A model generated the notes under the pieces. It was not told the origin of the DNA and searched no databases. It saw only the letters and a list, made by a program, of their open reading frames with translations. From the NCBI GenBank assembly GCA_038501785.1, contig JBAMJR010000089.1:1980001-2044000 (forward strand): DNA of 64,000 nt. Reading direction: 5' to 3'. The number at the start of each line of letters is the position of its first letter. The first letter of the stretch is position 1. The translations under genes and the position numbers were made by a program. The DNA comes from Myoxocephalus aenaeus (lineage: Eukaryota; Chordata; Actinopteri; Perciformes; Cottidae). Below, piece by piece: positions 1-44,722 of the stretch.

Positions 1-437
1 AAGCTTTCATTAGTGTGTGCACTTTGTGTGTATAATCAATATAGTATTCTGTAGCTCACTGCTTTAGTCCCCAGGGGTTTCCTATTGTTTGATGATCTGC
101 ACATTGGTAACATTGTCACTCCGTGAATTTAAATCACATTTGGCCTGTGGTGGCAGTTCAGCACTGACAGAAGCCAACATATTGAATGTGTGCATTAAGT
201 TCATGGTGCACGCGCGTATGTGCATGTGTCCGTGTGCGTTGGGATACTTTTGCATCATTCCGGGCTGCATCAGCGATCATTGAGCTCCCCGTCTCACATA
301 AGCTCGACAATCGATTGGACGACCTAGACTCTGCAAACAGCCAATAGGGCACAAGTCATTCCCCGATAAATGGCCGGAGAGATGGTGTGAGAGGGCGGAG
401 AGAGAAGAGAGGAGAGAGGGAGGACAAGAAGAGATGG

Positions 438-464
438 AGGGGGGGTGGGGGGGGGGGGGGGGGG
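438..464. repeat. poly-G tract
   Basis: A nearly pure run of G interrupted once by T, inside a longer GA-rich stretch (about 360-490). It could form G-quadruplex structures. Confidence 0.9.
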
Positions 465-582
465 AGTCGGGGAGAGAAGGGTGAGAAGGTGGCAGACAGA
501 CTGAGATTTAATTTTCAGGTCACGGCATCTTGTGTCACTTGAGAATCCAGACACATACAGGGAGGAAGTGATGCACATACAG

Positions 583-583
<1 letters not shown>

Positions 584-654
<71 letters not shown>

Positions 655-655
655 C
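584..655. repeat. (CA)n microsatellite
   Basis: About 36 CA units with one AAA interruption near 641. Confidence 0.95.
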
Positions 656-3333
656 CATGCATATGTTTGTGTGTCAGCATCCAAATATCTGTGTCTACGT
701 GTGCGTGTGTATTTTTGTGCAAATGAGTGTATAGCTGACATAAGCAGAGCTGTAGACATATATCAGAGATGACATTTAACGCTTAGCTCTGACACTAAGC
801 TTATTAGCCGTATCAGCACAATCTCGCTTTCGCCTTGCCTTCTGTTTTACCCAGTATGCTCACCCTCACGTCTCTCACCTCTCCTCCAACTCTTTCTGTC
901 TCTAATTTTCACTATTTTAACAACCGGTTCATGTTGACTTCCACACATGTGAATCTTTGTGTCTCATTTCCACTCCTTCTTTCCCTTTCTCCGGAATCCT
1001 GATGATTGCTACTGAAGGCTTTGGCAGCTCATCTACACACTCTCTAACGCACACAAACACACTCTCTCACACATGCACACTGCACGATACACTACAATTC
1101 AAACAGGAGTAGAAATAACAAAGTGAGAGTAAAGCAGGGGAAGTTGGCAGAATGGAAAAGGGGCAGAAAAGATGTTGACCGGAGCAGGCAGAATAAATTG
1201 AATCGAAATCATTTGGTGTGTTGACGTTCAGATTTCAATTATCCACTGATGAGGAAGAGACATTGCAAGGCCAAGAAGGGGAGAGAGGACGATGATAGTG
1301 AAGGGGAGAGAACGAAACCGAGAGGGAGGGGATGTAGGCTTCTTTTTAGTAGCAATAACAATTCAATCAGGGAGAAATGTATATGGAACTAAGTGCTATG
1401 TAATGGGAAGCAGGCTACTACAGCTACACATTGAAGGAGAGAGAAAGCAGCAGAGAAGGCAGGCAGAGCTGAAAGAGAGTACTAGTTGTAGGCATGCATG
1501 GATGGATGGATAGATAGAGAAAAAAAAATGACAGAGAGAAAACTGGAAATAAATCCAACCTCAACTAAAATACGTAATTTCCTCAAAAATGCAATCATGT
1601 TACACTGGATTGGAGCATGTCACAAACTCAAATACATGGCTGGAGTTCTCTTAATCTTCCAAGACATGGGATATGTGTGCCTGTGTGTGAGCGTGTTTGT
1701 GTGACTGTGTGTTCATGTGTGCACAAGGATTTTGAAGAACATCCCTCCATGTTGGACTGACATGCTTCATCAGAGCATCTAGGTCAGCATGAGATCGGAG
1801 AGAGTAAAGAAGAAAAAAATACACAAACTGCCTTTATGCAGAAAATGAGAGAGTGAGAACAAGACATTAAAAGGATGAGAGAAGAGGGAGGAAATGAAGC
1901 TGCATGGAGGCAATAAGGAGAAAAGACAAGGGGGGAAGCTTAAAAGAGGGGAGCTGCGGGGTTGGGTTTATTTCTCTCATTTTTACCCTTCTCTTCCAGT
2001 CCACTTCCAAGTATGATTTGAGCCCAATTCTGATGTTAAATTATTACCGCTGTATTCTTTATTAAAGGCACATAGGGGACTCAAAGCAATCCAATATTCA
2101 GGAAATGAGACGTTGCACCAGATGCAGAGAGAAGGTTTAAATGGTTCAGTTAATTGAATTCTTACCCACAGCGAGTTCTTCGGCCAAAAGGGATTGGCCT
2201 TGCACTGTGTCGGGAGAATAGCACTCTCTCAAGTGGCTTTTTTTTGTTTTTTAATTTAGACTCACCTGCCAAGGTTACTATCTATGTCACCCCCACCTCC
2301 CTACTCTCTCTACTTTGTTTTCTCTTTTTCTGCAGTTCTCCAATTACAAACGCAAATCATCTTCTCTCTCCCCCATTGTTTAATTTGGCAGCGAGTGCTT
2401 AAGCTCCATAATGAATGTTTCCATGTTCAATAACACCCAGATTCTCTCTCTCTCATCCTCTCTCTCTCAATAACGCTCTCTCTTTCATGCACACACACCC
2501 GCACATAAGCCCCATGCGCACATACATGCATACACACATGTACTGGGCCATATTTCAGAGGGTATTGAGTGGTTTGAAAGGAACGTAAATCACTTTTTGA
2601 TCACTTTGCCTGCTTTCAAAAAAGCACAAAAACGACACGAAAAGGGAAAGATGGGACACTTTGAAATGGTTAATTGTTTATTTAATAGTTTATTTACTCA
2701 GGTCAGATTTGTCTGCATTGACTGTGCATCCATCTACAATCTTTTCATTCTATAATATTCACCCCCTGCTCAAACCACTGCAGCATGCCATGGGACATAT
2801 TCTGTCTGAATCCTAAATGTGAATAGATGTTTCTGGTGAGATACTGTCGAATTTAATATTACACGTTTCTAAGAGCAGCACACCAATTTCTCTCTGCGTG
2901 CTTAGAAGAGAGAGGTTCTTCGTTTTCGACATTACGAGTCGTTGGAGAGGAGGAGTAAGCAAACATGTATTGCTGCCGTGTGTTTCTGTTGTTCCTACTT
3001 GAGTGCATGTTGGTGATGCCTTGACAGTGGTTCCACACTGTTGCCCTTACATCAACCAGGTGGATGTGAAGCAGGCAAGGCTGGATGGTGCACTGCTGGC
3101 TTGCTTAAAGTGAGCACGAGGAAAAGAAGGCCGTGGCAGATGCACACACTTGTGCTTGAATACACAAACACACAGATGCATGAACAATCATGCTGACACG
3201 TACACACACTCATGAAAAATGACTCTGACATGCATACCCCTGCTCCTCTGTTCTTTCTGTGTTGCGTTCTTTGTCACAAAGACACATGCAACTAGCCACA
3301 CGCATCTGGTTCCTTTTTCTCCCTCCCACAGTG

Positions 3334-3342
<9 letters not shown>

Positions 3343-3411
<69 letters not shown>
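3343..3411. repeat. (CA)n microsatellite
   Basis: About 34 uninterrupted CA units, preceded by a short CT-rich tract. Confidence 0.95.
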
Positions 3412-3413
<2 letters not shown>

Positions 3414-3763
3414 CAGTATTCGGGGGCAATCAGTATTCTGAACAGCTTCCCAGGTCGGCCGGACGCTGATCCATCAAACCCCGACACTGTGTCGCTTTGT
3501 ATCTGCGGCAACCTTCAGCATTAAAGAGGAGCACCGACAGTCCTCTGTCACCAGGAAATTCACTGTGTATGTTTGTGTGTCCTTCTATGTATGTGTGTTC
3601 TCACATTCATAGACATTCTCCCAAATATACTGACACACAATCACTCATGCACACACTGACAGACACACACATGCTCATACCCTCCAAATAATTCATATCT
3701 TAATGGCTGATGTTACCGTTTCATCCAGACACTTCACGTTCCCAAGCTCCCTCAATCACAAAC

Positions 3764-3768
<5 letters not shown>

Positions 3769-3801
<33 letters not shown>
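3769..3801. repeat. (GT)n microsatellite
   Basis: About 16 GT units. Confidence 0.9.
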
Positions 3802-3802
<1 letters not shown>

Positions 3803-4449
3803 ATTTGTCTGTAGCAGCTATCTTAGCGTGTCTCTTTGATCAGCCTATAAAAGCACTGAGGCGAGGACAGATAGCCTGGACCAACACACTATCGCTCCTT
3901 CACTCCCTCTGAGTGACTTCTTCTCCGTCACACACATTAACCGTCATGAACACACACCGACACACTCAGAAACACTTTCCCGTGTGTAGCTGCATCTCGC
4001 CCATCACCCAGTGGCTATGAGGAGTATTGTGCTGCCTCTTCAGCTTTATCTATCAGGAGTGGTGAATACATCAGCTTCAGTTGATCTGTTTTCCTCTTTA
4101 TACTTGAAACTGTATTTCGCTGAGAGTGAATGTATAATACATAACAAAAGTGAGTGTGTCTCTTTGCCAAGTGATAGCAAATATTGACACCCAGTGGACG
4201 GCTGCTCTGTTAGTGACTTTAAAACCATCACACACTGATAAATAATCTGTTTGCTTTCCACTGCAGTCACAACAACATTGATTCAATTTACTGCGCTGCC
4301 TCAGTTTTTTTCCAAACACGGGAACTTGGGAAATTAGATTTTGACTTTATCTCAATTTTGCACTATAAAATAAGTATGTATTTCCTTCTCTCCACTCCTC
4401 TCCCTGCTCCTCTCTACCCCTCTAATCTGTCTCTGTCTCCCCACCCTAG

Positions 4450-14063
<9,614 letters not shown>

Positions 14064-14190
14064 TCAAATTTTTATAGATTTTCTAGATATGCATACAAAG
14101 AAATATGTGCACATAACCATACAAATAAAAATAGATACATAAGGGTATATAACACATACACATATACGCACATACATACACCCTCCTATA

Positions 14191-14193
<3 letters not shown>

Positions 14194-14230
<37 letters not shown>
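14194..14230. repeat. (TA)n microsatellite
   Basis: About 18 TA units just downstream of the ndst3 stop, followed by a C homopolymer at about 14267-14278. Confidence 0.9.
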
Positions 14231-14234
<4 letters not shown>

Positions 14235-16804
14235 TGTTAATTACCCTCCTCCCACTATTAAGGACCCCCCCCCCCCCCTCTCATACATCTTCAAATATTA
14301 TACAAGGGAATGTATTATATTATGATACAGTTATATACATTGTTGGATTTTGCTTAAAGCTGTAGACCAGGATAAAATAGTGTAAGAGTAAGAGTATGAG
14401 GTGAATTTGTTTGCGGCTGTCAGGACAGTTAATAAGATGCGTGTTTGATGCTGTGATAATTCCAGTGCAGAAAAATCATTTAGAAGCAGCACAACAGGGG
14501 TGCATGGAACTACATAGTCCAGGATCTTCAGGTCAGCATGCATCTTAAGTATCTTTTTATGATAATTTTAGGGCATTTCTGCTTTATTTGATAGTGATGG
14601 AGATACATAGGAAAGGCAGGGGATGTCATGCAACAAAGGGCCCTGGTAAACTACCAGGACAATTAGTGTGATAGTTTGATAAAGAAAAGTTATTTATTAA
14701 GCGTCGCCAAACTTGGTTCAACTCTGATTGGTGCATGGACATATATTTGTCATTACCTCTTTCATCAGCTTCCGGCTCACTTCAAACCATTGAGAAAGGA
14801 AAGAAAAACCCAACACAGAAATTCCCCATGTGAAATAACACTAACTGTTCAGACAGAAGGTTTTATGTTCATGTAGAACCCCTTCACTCAAAATAAGAAT
14901 CTTTTTTTGAAGACCGTTAAGCCCTTAGTTAAACCATACAAAGCAAGCAACGGAAGCAAACGGTTTGGTAGAGTATCAGTGGATGATTCAAAATACAAAG
15001 AGAATACAAATATTGCTGTCTTCTTTGAAAAAAGATATCCTCTTATTACCAGTTAATCCTGTCGAGGTATTCAGAGCATGCACTTAAATGAGGCTTCCTG
15101 GTGTAAGTGCTGCTGCTGACAGTCGCCTCACCTTATTCTCTGCAGAGCTCTCTTTCTTCTGCAGTGCTCAACATTGTTTGTCTTTTGTCTGTGGATTTTG
15201 TTGTGCTACTGTTGGCCACTGTTTGTAATTCAGAGGGAGCCACTTGACAAGTCCGTTTAGGTTTTCCAGCCCATTCACAGCAATTGCAGCATGTTTTCTT
15301 TCCTTTTAGTGTTTGGCATTTGAATTGGTAGGTAAACAAAATGGAATTAAAATACTACTTTTCCCTTCTCTTTTCCCTCTTCTCTGTTTCCCTCTCCATC
15401 CCCTCCCTCTCTTGACCTCTTTCTGAAGGTTAGATAACCTTTGCATCCATGAACCAGGGTTAAAGGTCAAGGGGTCAAAGACCAGGAGCACCTGACCTTC
15501 AGATGATCTATCTGTGGCCTTTTAGTGAACCCTGAGGTGACAAGGACAAGGTGCCTTGTTTCACCGAGGAGCTGTGACACAGCTGGAGGGAGCAGCGGGC
15601 TGAAGCTGAACTCTTGGAAGGATGAAAGGATGGATGGAGGAATCCGAGCTCCAGGTGACTCTGCCAGCTCTGCAGAAAGTGGGACTAAAAGGAAGAGCCA
15701 CATTATATGGATGAAGAGAACCATGATAGACAAGAAGCATTTGGCAAGTCTCTGATGCTCAAACCCTGTTCTGAAATGTGGTGAACTCTCGTGAAGAGCT
15801 TCAGTGACTTTGAAAGTGATGACTTTTTTAACCTCTAATTTATGATGCCAGAACAGCGCTGGTCAGCTGTGCGTGGTTCCCATAGAGATGACTTTGCACT
15901 AAGTTCTCCAAAACATCTCCAAAACAAACAAAAAACCCTCACCCTATGTGTGTTTTTTTTTTTTTTTTGTCACAATGACAGTGAATAAGCAGGGAGGATA
16001 AGTGCATATAGACTCAGGGTGAGTGACAGGATTCCCACGATAGGTTCTCATTGTTTTATGATTTTTTTTTTTTTTTTAAGTGAAGCTATAGTTTCTGGTA
16101 GATCTGGTAGCCTTGTTCACCTTTAGAGATGTCACTAGAGGCTTTCACTGAAAAGTATGGCCTGGAAAGATGCATTGCTCATTATTTTTCCTGTGACAAG
16201 CCATGCAGAAGAACGCTGTGTCCATTGAGCGGAGCATGAGCGCTGATGATTTCAGAGCTAAGCACATGAGTTTGTGATGATAGCTGACCAAAATGAGCCA
16301 AATGAATATGACACTTGATTCCGAGACTCTTTAAGTAGCTACTGTAACCGCAGGCAGTTTTTGTTTAGTCAGTGTTTCATTTAAGTCTCAACCTCCTTTT
16401 TCTTTCCTTTTTAAACCAGTGGCCTACGTTGTTGAGCTTCTATTTGAATGCAAAAAAAACCTAAATGTCAAACACAGAAACCGAATAAAAAAAAAAAGAG
16501 GATATTACTGACAAATAAGATTTGTTTTTTTGAATGAAGAAGCAACACGGATAAACCATATTGTGCCGGGACACACCTGCATACACACTTGTGAAGTCTA
16601 ATCTTTGGCCTGAGTGGTTGACGATAGACTCAAGGTAAGTGTAAAATAACATGGAGAAGACAGTTTGCTAACCGACCACACAATAATGTTCAGTCTACCC
16701 TTGTGTGGTGTTCATATTTGTGTTATTCAGCCAGTGTTGGTGGGTCTGGTGGGCCTGCTGCATTTTGGGGGTTTTAATTCAACACAAAGAGTGTTGGGTC
16801 AGAG

Positions 16805-16888
16805 TATAGAACTCTGAGATCAAAGTATAGAACCCTGAGGTCAGAGCAGAGAACCCTGAGGTCAGAGCAGAGAACCCTGAGATCAGAT
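16805..16888. repeat. 21-bp minisatellite, four copies
   Basis: Four direct copies of a 21-bp unit with the core AGAACCCTGAGGTCAGAG. The copies differ at a few positions (for example TATAG against CAGAG at the start). Confidence 0.85.
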
Positions 16889-17298
16889 CATCCATATTTC
16901 TTCACTTGCTAGCTGCTGACGGGCTGGTCCTGTGGCTCGTCTTCATTTTGGAACTAGCTGATGCTCAATCTACTCCTCTTCTTCAAAGTCACTGTTCTCT
17001 CATTCTGAAGCCTCTTCCTCTACATCATCATCAAAAGCTTCTCTCTCTTTTCCAATATCAATTGCAAGGCCCTCTGAGCAGAGAATATTTTGGCCATCTT
17101 GATCAGTTGTTATAAGGAACCACACGGGCAAATCTATATGTATTGTGTCCCGCACTCAATTTGCAGCTGGGATGGAGTATGAGCAAATAAAGATTGGTTC
17201 CCGCAAGACAGAGGCTAAAATGAGCGGGAATGTGAGAGCAGACAATATTGCAACCTTGTGCGGGAACAGTGGGGGCATGAAGCAAAACTCACACACAA

Positions 17299-17301
<3 letters not shown>

Positions 17302-17344
<43 letters not shown>
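17302..17344. repeat. (CA)n microsatellite
   Basis: About 21 CA units in intergenic DNA. Confidence 0.9.
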
Positions 17345-17347
<3 letters not shown>

Positions 17348-20300
17348 CACACTCTATAAGCAGGCCCAGACAGGAGGCCATAGTGATGGTAATCAGGACG
17401 TACAATTTCCACTCGTATTACCCCCAGGTCCAGTGGACCCGAACATCCTGTATGTAATAGAAATGTGTAGGGGGGTGTACAGTGTGTGGTCATTGAAAAT
17501 GTGTTCTGATGTATGTTCTTTACAGAAAATGAGCCAAGGTCAATGAGTCTGATTTGAAAAAAATATTAATCGTATCATTTCTCTTTTGATAAAAAATGTA
17601 AACGGATCCCACAGACCCGAATACCAACAACAAGGCTGTGTTACTATTCCTGTTTTCATAATACAACACAGAAATGCACAGAGCGCACATGTCAGACGGC
17701 AAAGTAAAGACAACGCTATTACAAAATGAAAAATAAAACAAGATAGAAAGCCAATATGGAGAAACATTCACACCATTCCCAGTCTTCTTTGTTTGGTAAA
17801 TTACAGCAGCTTGAAGTTCCATGCTATCTTCTGAGAGTCACACTGTTATTGACAAAACAAATAGTTTTCTTTTTAACTAAAAAGACTGAAACTCTGGAAG
17901 ATATCCACTTGACTTGACTAAATCTCAGAGTGATGACGCCTCATATTAACTTCATATAAACTTCTAAACCCCAAACAGGAGGAATGTTTACAGCAAGCAA
18001 GCAAAACCAGTTTCAATGAACATATAGGCACCTCACCGCTGTTCTAAGACAGACTTGAAAAAATGTGAACCTGCCCTCTCAGGCACAGCATGGTAATCAG
18101 TGTTAGGAAGTGTGGGTAAGTGTTTTGATATCCTGCAGTGAGGGTTGCCAGGTGAGATTGCATTTGTCAATCTGCTGTTGAGCTGCTTCTTTTTTTCTGG
18201 ACATAAAAGGTAGAGCATTTGCAATAAACCTTGAACGGGATGGAGGCCCTTGACATTTCTAAAGCAATAGGAAACAATGTTTAGCCATTAAGTAAAATGT
18301 AGGCTGCCACCATAAACATTGGTGTCTTATAAGTCACACACTACTGCCCAAACACGTCTGTACTACTGTGTGAGATCACCAGTCGGGCATGTGACAACCC
18401 TCCTCCTATACACTAGGTGTCCCCGACATGATGCAGCTTTTGTTTTATGTTATCTTCCTACCACACACCCATACATGCAGTTCACTACTCATTAGCTGAT
18501 TCCTATAAACTGCATTACTTGGATACATTTTTGTAAATAAATAGCTTTCCTAGAAGCCTGTTCCTCTGGTCTTCCATTTTTGCTGCAGATTCTGAGCCTA
18601 GATGTGACAGGCTGGAGTGAAAGAGAACATATGGTCTTTATTTGAAAGGGAATCCAAGACACTCTTTTTAAGCAACTATCAAATGTTACACTCATAGAGC
18701 CATTTTGGCAGGTATGGATGAACGTTGAAATATAGATAACGGCTTCCCGTAAATCATTATCTTTATTAACAGTAGCTCCATTCCTGCAGGAGACCCTGTT
18801 TGTAATGTGCCAGAACTGACTGAGTGAAGGGGACTGAAATAATTTCAGGTATCCCAGTTGGCTCACTCACAACAGAGATATCAACTGCAGAGTCCCAGGG
18901 GCAGTTAATAGCAGGAAGGAGTCAGTGTTTTTACATATTAAGTCTATGACCTGGATACTTTCATAAATGGAAAAAGATACATTTTCGGACATAATATACT
19001 GGTTGTAATGTTCTGTTTTCGTTTTTTAAAGCATAAATTAAACAGATGCGTCCATACAGAAAGGAGTAAAAGTGGGCCAGTATAGAGAGAAGAGTTTATG
19101 TAGTTATTAACTACATCTTTTATTATAATAACATATTAGTATGCTTGTGATTTGCAGGTATGTACATCTGATTATAGTTTCAAATATTTTATAAAAGAAA
19201 GATAAAAGAAGTACATTACTCAAGTGTCTAAAAGTAATCCTAAATTCATAAACATATTCCTAGCCATCTTCAAAAGCAGTTGGCTGAGGAGCAGATAGCA
19301 GAAAATGTAATGTGTATGATCTCTCATGCAGGTTTAATCATTACCCTCATATCTTTCCCAACAGTTTTTTCCATGTTTCCAGAGTTTCAGGGATGGAAAC
19401 AGATATTAATAGAAATACAGAATCTGTGTATAATGAGACCTTCTGTTCTGCACCACCTCTGGTGACATCTAATAAAGGCTTATTAAAGGCTACAGCTAAA
19501 GGTTCAGTGGGAACAGCAAAAAGAAAAATACATAAAAATCGAATGGTAGTTAGTCCCTCGTTTCATCTCATATGAATGTTTGTGCACAATATGTTAATAC
19601 TGATTTGCTTATGTTGAATGATTTGAATAATACGGAGGCTTGACAACGTAAAAACCAACACAAGAACAATGCAAAATCATGAGAAGCAAAAGGGTTTTAA
19701 TATTCCGAATAAAAACACACTGCCATGACAGTTTTATAATTGACATTATGAAATACAATCGTATTAAATTCAATACACCTTTACATTTATTTAATTAAAA
19801 TGTATATTTATGTCTATATCCAGGATTATGTTTGTATCATTAATATTGATATCAACCCAAAGAATAAAAGGACATTTACAATTCAAAATGTTATGTTTAA
19901 TAATGTTTTCCATGTTTTATAATGTCAAAATACTCATGAAGCATTAAAGTGTCTTTAAACAGGGCATTTACGAACATTGTATTTTACTTATATTAACCAT
20001 ATAGAATTAGAGCCACTTTTGAAATAGATGATAACGACCACAGGAGGGCGGTCTCAGACAACAAGGACAACTGTGCTCCAGCTGAGAGCAGGTCTTTGAG
20101 TTCAGGTAATACATTCTCAACAAAAGATACCCAAGATAAGTTCTGATGGAGTTGCTCATTCCCCTCCAGAATGTTGTCCCTTCCAGCCTTATTTGTTACA
20201 TTAAATCTACCTCTGTGTTCATGCGGGTGAAACCATCCCGTGTGGGTGACTTATAATAACATTTTGATTAAAAACTGTTACTTCCCTATGCTTCACCAAA

Positions 20301-20634
20301 GGTCTATGAGGATGATATACAATACACTCTGTAATGTATGATGACTTATGCATTTCTTTTTTAGCAACATGTCTCATAAAATGCTCATTAAATCATTATT
20401 TATAACTCAAGTAAAAGTGTATTTAAAAGCGTGCAGAGCAGGACACAAATAACATTCGCCACAACTTTCAGATCTAGACAATTGCATACATGTTTAAGAT
20501 TCCCATTCAACATTATTTGAAGCATTGTCTCAGCTTATGGTTTTGAATGTATCTGTTTTTTTTAAGTATTTGAGTATTTGTATGGTGTGGCCCCTCTGTT
20601 TTCTTTGCTTGCTGCCTTCTGGTTTGTCTTGCAG

Positions 20635-20685
20635 GACCTGGTCGTCAGCTTCATGAGCCACACCTGGGCCCGTGTGGTTCAGGAG
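20635..20685 (+). other. orphan exon-like segment
   Basis: 51 nt, phase 0 to 0 if read as 17 codons (DLVVSFMSHTWARVVQE). It is bounded by a strong acceptor (pyrimidine-rich, ends TTTGTCTTGCAG) and a GTAAAG donor. It is more GC-rich than its AT-rich surroundings. I recognise no protein family, and no partner exon was found. It could be an alternative or lncRNA exon, or chance. Confidence 0.3.
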
Positions 20686-21750
20686 GTAAAGTTCACCAGC
20701 TTTACTCTCTTCCCTTGCTTATAAGGCTGCTGGTTGGTTTGTTTGTTTGTCACAGATGTGTCAAACATCCAGACATGACTAATGACTGACTTCCACATAT
20801 GTTTTGTTTTTCTGGTTATGTTGTAAATAAAAATGCCTATTTAGTTTTAAACTCATCTGGTCACACTACTTTGTCACAGCTTTTGAGCCAGACTGTCAAA
20901 GGTGACGGTGGTCATTCTCTCAGTTAGGTCCATAAGTAAACATACGATTTCCTCGTACAAAGGAAAAGGCCACAATATGGAGATACAAATATCTACTATG
21001 CAGCTTTTCCAAGCTGAAATGTATGTGCCATGAGCCATGTATTTGATTTGTGTTTATATGTAATATGCCTCCAAGCACTATAGCTGCTGTTTTTGAACAG
21101 GCATATGCTGGCCTCAGCCAAGTTAAGTTAATGCCAGTAACAGCAGGTGTTGCTGATTGGGGAAAGAAACAGTTTTTGACTGTGCTCGGTTAATATCTGG
21201 TGGTGTTGTTTGTTTTAACTATGTGAATAAACTTGGAAAAGGATGGACACAAGGGGGGGGAATGCAAGGAAAAAACGCAATGGAAATTTAGTGTGTTGTT
21301 TTTCTGAGCACATTGTCTAAACAATTCAGCTTAATTAGCAGCCACTAGTGGCTAAAGTATAGGACCAATAGTCACTACAATGAGAACATTTGTATGTTTG
21401 TTGCCAATATTGTATGCAGCTTCTCACTGTAGCTGTTGGTCCCAGTTCTTAAATGTATCTTCAGTCAACATGACTCGTTTGCCTTGTAAATGAGGACAAT
21501 TCAGAAAATTGCTGCCATTCCCATCGACACTATGTGACAGTGTGTGTGCATACACATTGTCTGACATAGTGGTGCTCACTTTGACAGTTTGCAGTCAGAA
21601 ACAATACTGAAAGAGCTCTGTGTTGCTGCTCTCGTCTCCTTTCAGACGTGAAGGAATGACAACATTTCAGAAAGTACATACAGTAAAGGTTTCTAAATAA
21701 ACAGACGAGCCATTATGACTCAACACTTTAAGAGTCTTCACTGCACACAC
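20686..21750. other. ndst3-prss12 intergenic region (right part)
   Basis: No open frame of note and no recognisable repeat. It leads into the presumed 3' end of prss12. Confidence 0.5.
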
Positions 21751-22803
21751 AACAAACTCACTTTTATTTATTTTTACAAAAATGCATGAAAAAATTGTAC
21801 AGAACATTAAATCATAACACAGTCAGTAAACACCAAATAAGAAAGCAGAGTAGTTTTTTCAAGTGTACCAGATTGTCTCCATTCAGTGTTATCAAATCTG
21901 CAATTTTAACTTAACTACATGAATTAGCAGTGTCAATATGACAAATCAACACAATGCAATGTGCTTTGATTCAGAGACACTTAAGTCCCTCCCTTCCGCA
22001 AATGTCAAGCAGCACTTAGACAAGTATAAATACTGACTTGTTTGATGTAAATTATGAATGCCTGAGTAATTACTAAGACCTGGAATATGTTTTTCACACA
22101 GCAAAACAATTAGCACAATGGAGAAACATTACAAAAACAGTGATGAAATTAGGTTAAACACATATTTCGGTTTGGCAAATGTCAATATGACTAGGATGCT
22201 TAACACAAACGTACTGACTATTATGTATTAAGTACCATTAAAGCTGATTATGATTCTAAAAAGGGGTTCATAGTGCAGGTCTGGAAGGTGATATCATGCC
22301 CAATACTTGCTGTGCACGCATGCATGTATACTGTTTTTTTTCTGTGGTCCCTTTACATTTTTAATCACATATTTCACATCATAAATTACAATGTAACTTT
22401 ATGACAAAAGCAAACACAGAAAACATTACCATGAAAAACATTTGTTTTACTGTAGTATACAGTCAGATCAAAATAAATCTTGAGTTGAAATTAACTCCAT
22501 TCAAATTATTCCAGCTCAAGAGAACATTGAATTATTAAAATAAGTGCTAATGTATTTGGATTAGAGAAAAGACAAAAAAAGCCTTCCTCTCTCCAAAAAA
22601 TATTTGAAAAAGGTCCAGCATTGCTTTGTGCTCTCCGTTTGGAAATCAGGTTATAACGTACATCAATGGATAATCAGGTCATAACATCATGATATCAGTC
22701 ATCTATTGTTGTATCAACTGTCAAATGACCAGTTAAACGGGTTAGTCTTGAGTGTCGTTCTTTCTGATTGAGAGGTCAATTGTTTCCACTTGTCTGTCAC
22801 CTT
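21745..22803 (-). other. prss12: presumed prss12 3' UTR
   Basis: AT-rich sequence following the stop codon at 22804-22806 on the minus strand, with no competing gene. The end is set by the candidate poly(A) signal. Confidence 0.4.
21763..21768 (-). promoter_or_regulatory. prss12: candidate prss12 poly(A) signal
   Basis: On the minus strand the site reads AATAAATAAAAG, about 1.04 kb after the prss12 stop. This would give a 3' UTR of about 1 kb. Other AT-rich signals may be used; the choice is inference. Confidence 0.35.
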
Positions 22804-43903
<21,100 letters not shown>

Positions 43904-44670
43904 GGTTGGTCTCTGGTTGTCGGCAGCTGAGAACGGTGCTTCAATCACCAGCAGCGTATATCATCATCTGGGGAGACGATTTTTAGTCAGCCTCATCGCC
44001 CTACCATGGGACGAGAGTGGGAAAGGAGACACGTCGCGGATCAATGAAACTCCTATTTGCGTGGGCTACTGGGAAATCAGCCCTCCAACGGAAATCCAAT
44101 ATTCGGAGTAATTTCCCCCATATTGCGATTTTACACTATTAAATTATAGGCGGCTATTTTATAATCCCATTGAATCAAAGTATGGTTTCGAGATCACATT
44201 TGCAGAGAGTAGAGGGGGGTTCATCCTGTATAATGTGATATGTATGCTATACTGTAAGTAGTCGGCCGTGTATATATATAGTCCTATAGTAATCCACTTA
44301 GAGCGCTCAAAACTTGGAGAAATTGCCTCTTGCTGAGACAACACGGCCATGACCAAAAAGCCAGCAAGCTTATCCTGAGTTTATCTGATAGTTTTGTTCA
44401 GGTCTATGAGCTTTATGACTTATAAAGCTCATCTTCATTTTAAGCAATGCCTTTCAACACGAACCCACATCATTAAACCACATTAGCATACCATCTACTC
44501 GGATCCACAATTAGGTATGCAAGTCAACAAAACGTGTACTATTGCCGTTAGCTCTTAGCATTTTAATAGTATATTTGTATTTGTAGCCACATCACATCGT
44601 TGATATGCTGCACTTTGCCACAGAACGGCAGTGAATGGCGAATGCTTTTATGAATGCACTCGCTCTTTCC

Positions 44671-44722
<52 letters not shown>

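Larger units (their letters stand above)
1..4449. other. ndst3 upstream intron
   Basis: No NDST exon is recognisable here; the preceding one should end near a LFLTVLLNP-like motif, which I do not find. The stretch is therefore read as intron. It holds a poly-G tract, CA/GT repeats, purine-rich tracts and simple GATG/GATA repeats near 1497-1517. Confidence 0.6.
14064..20634. other. ndst3-prss12 intergenic region (left part)
   Basis: Begins with the ndst3 3' UTR; a possible poly(A) signal AATAAA lies at about 14124. The rest is AT-rich and contains TA and CA repeats, a 21-bp minisatellite (16805-16888) and homopolymers. I see no gene. Confidence 0.6.

Noticed and set aside
324..726. Open frames made of His-Thr or Cys-Val repeats (here and at the other CA/GT tracts)
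   Set aside because: They are translations of CA/GT microsatellites and have no coding meaning.
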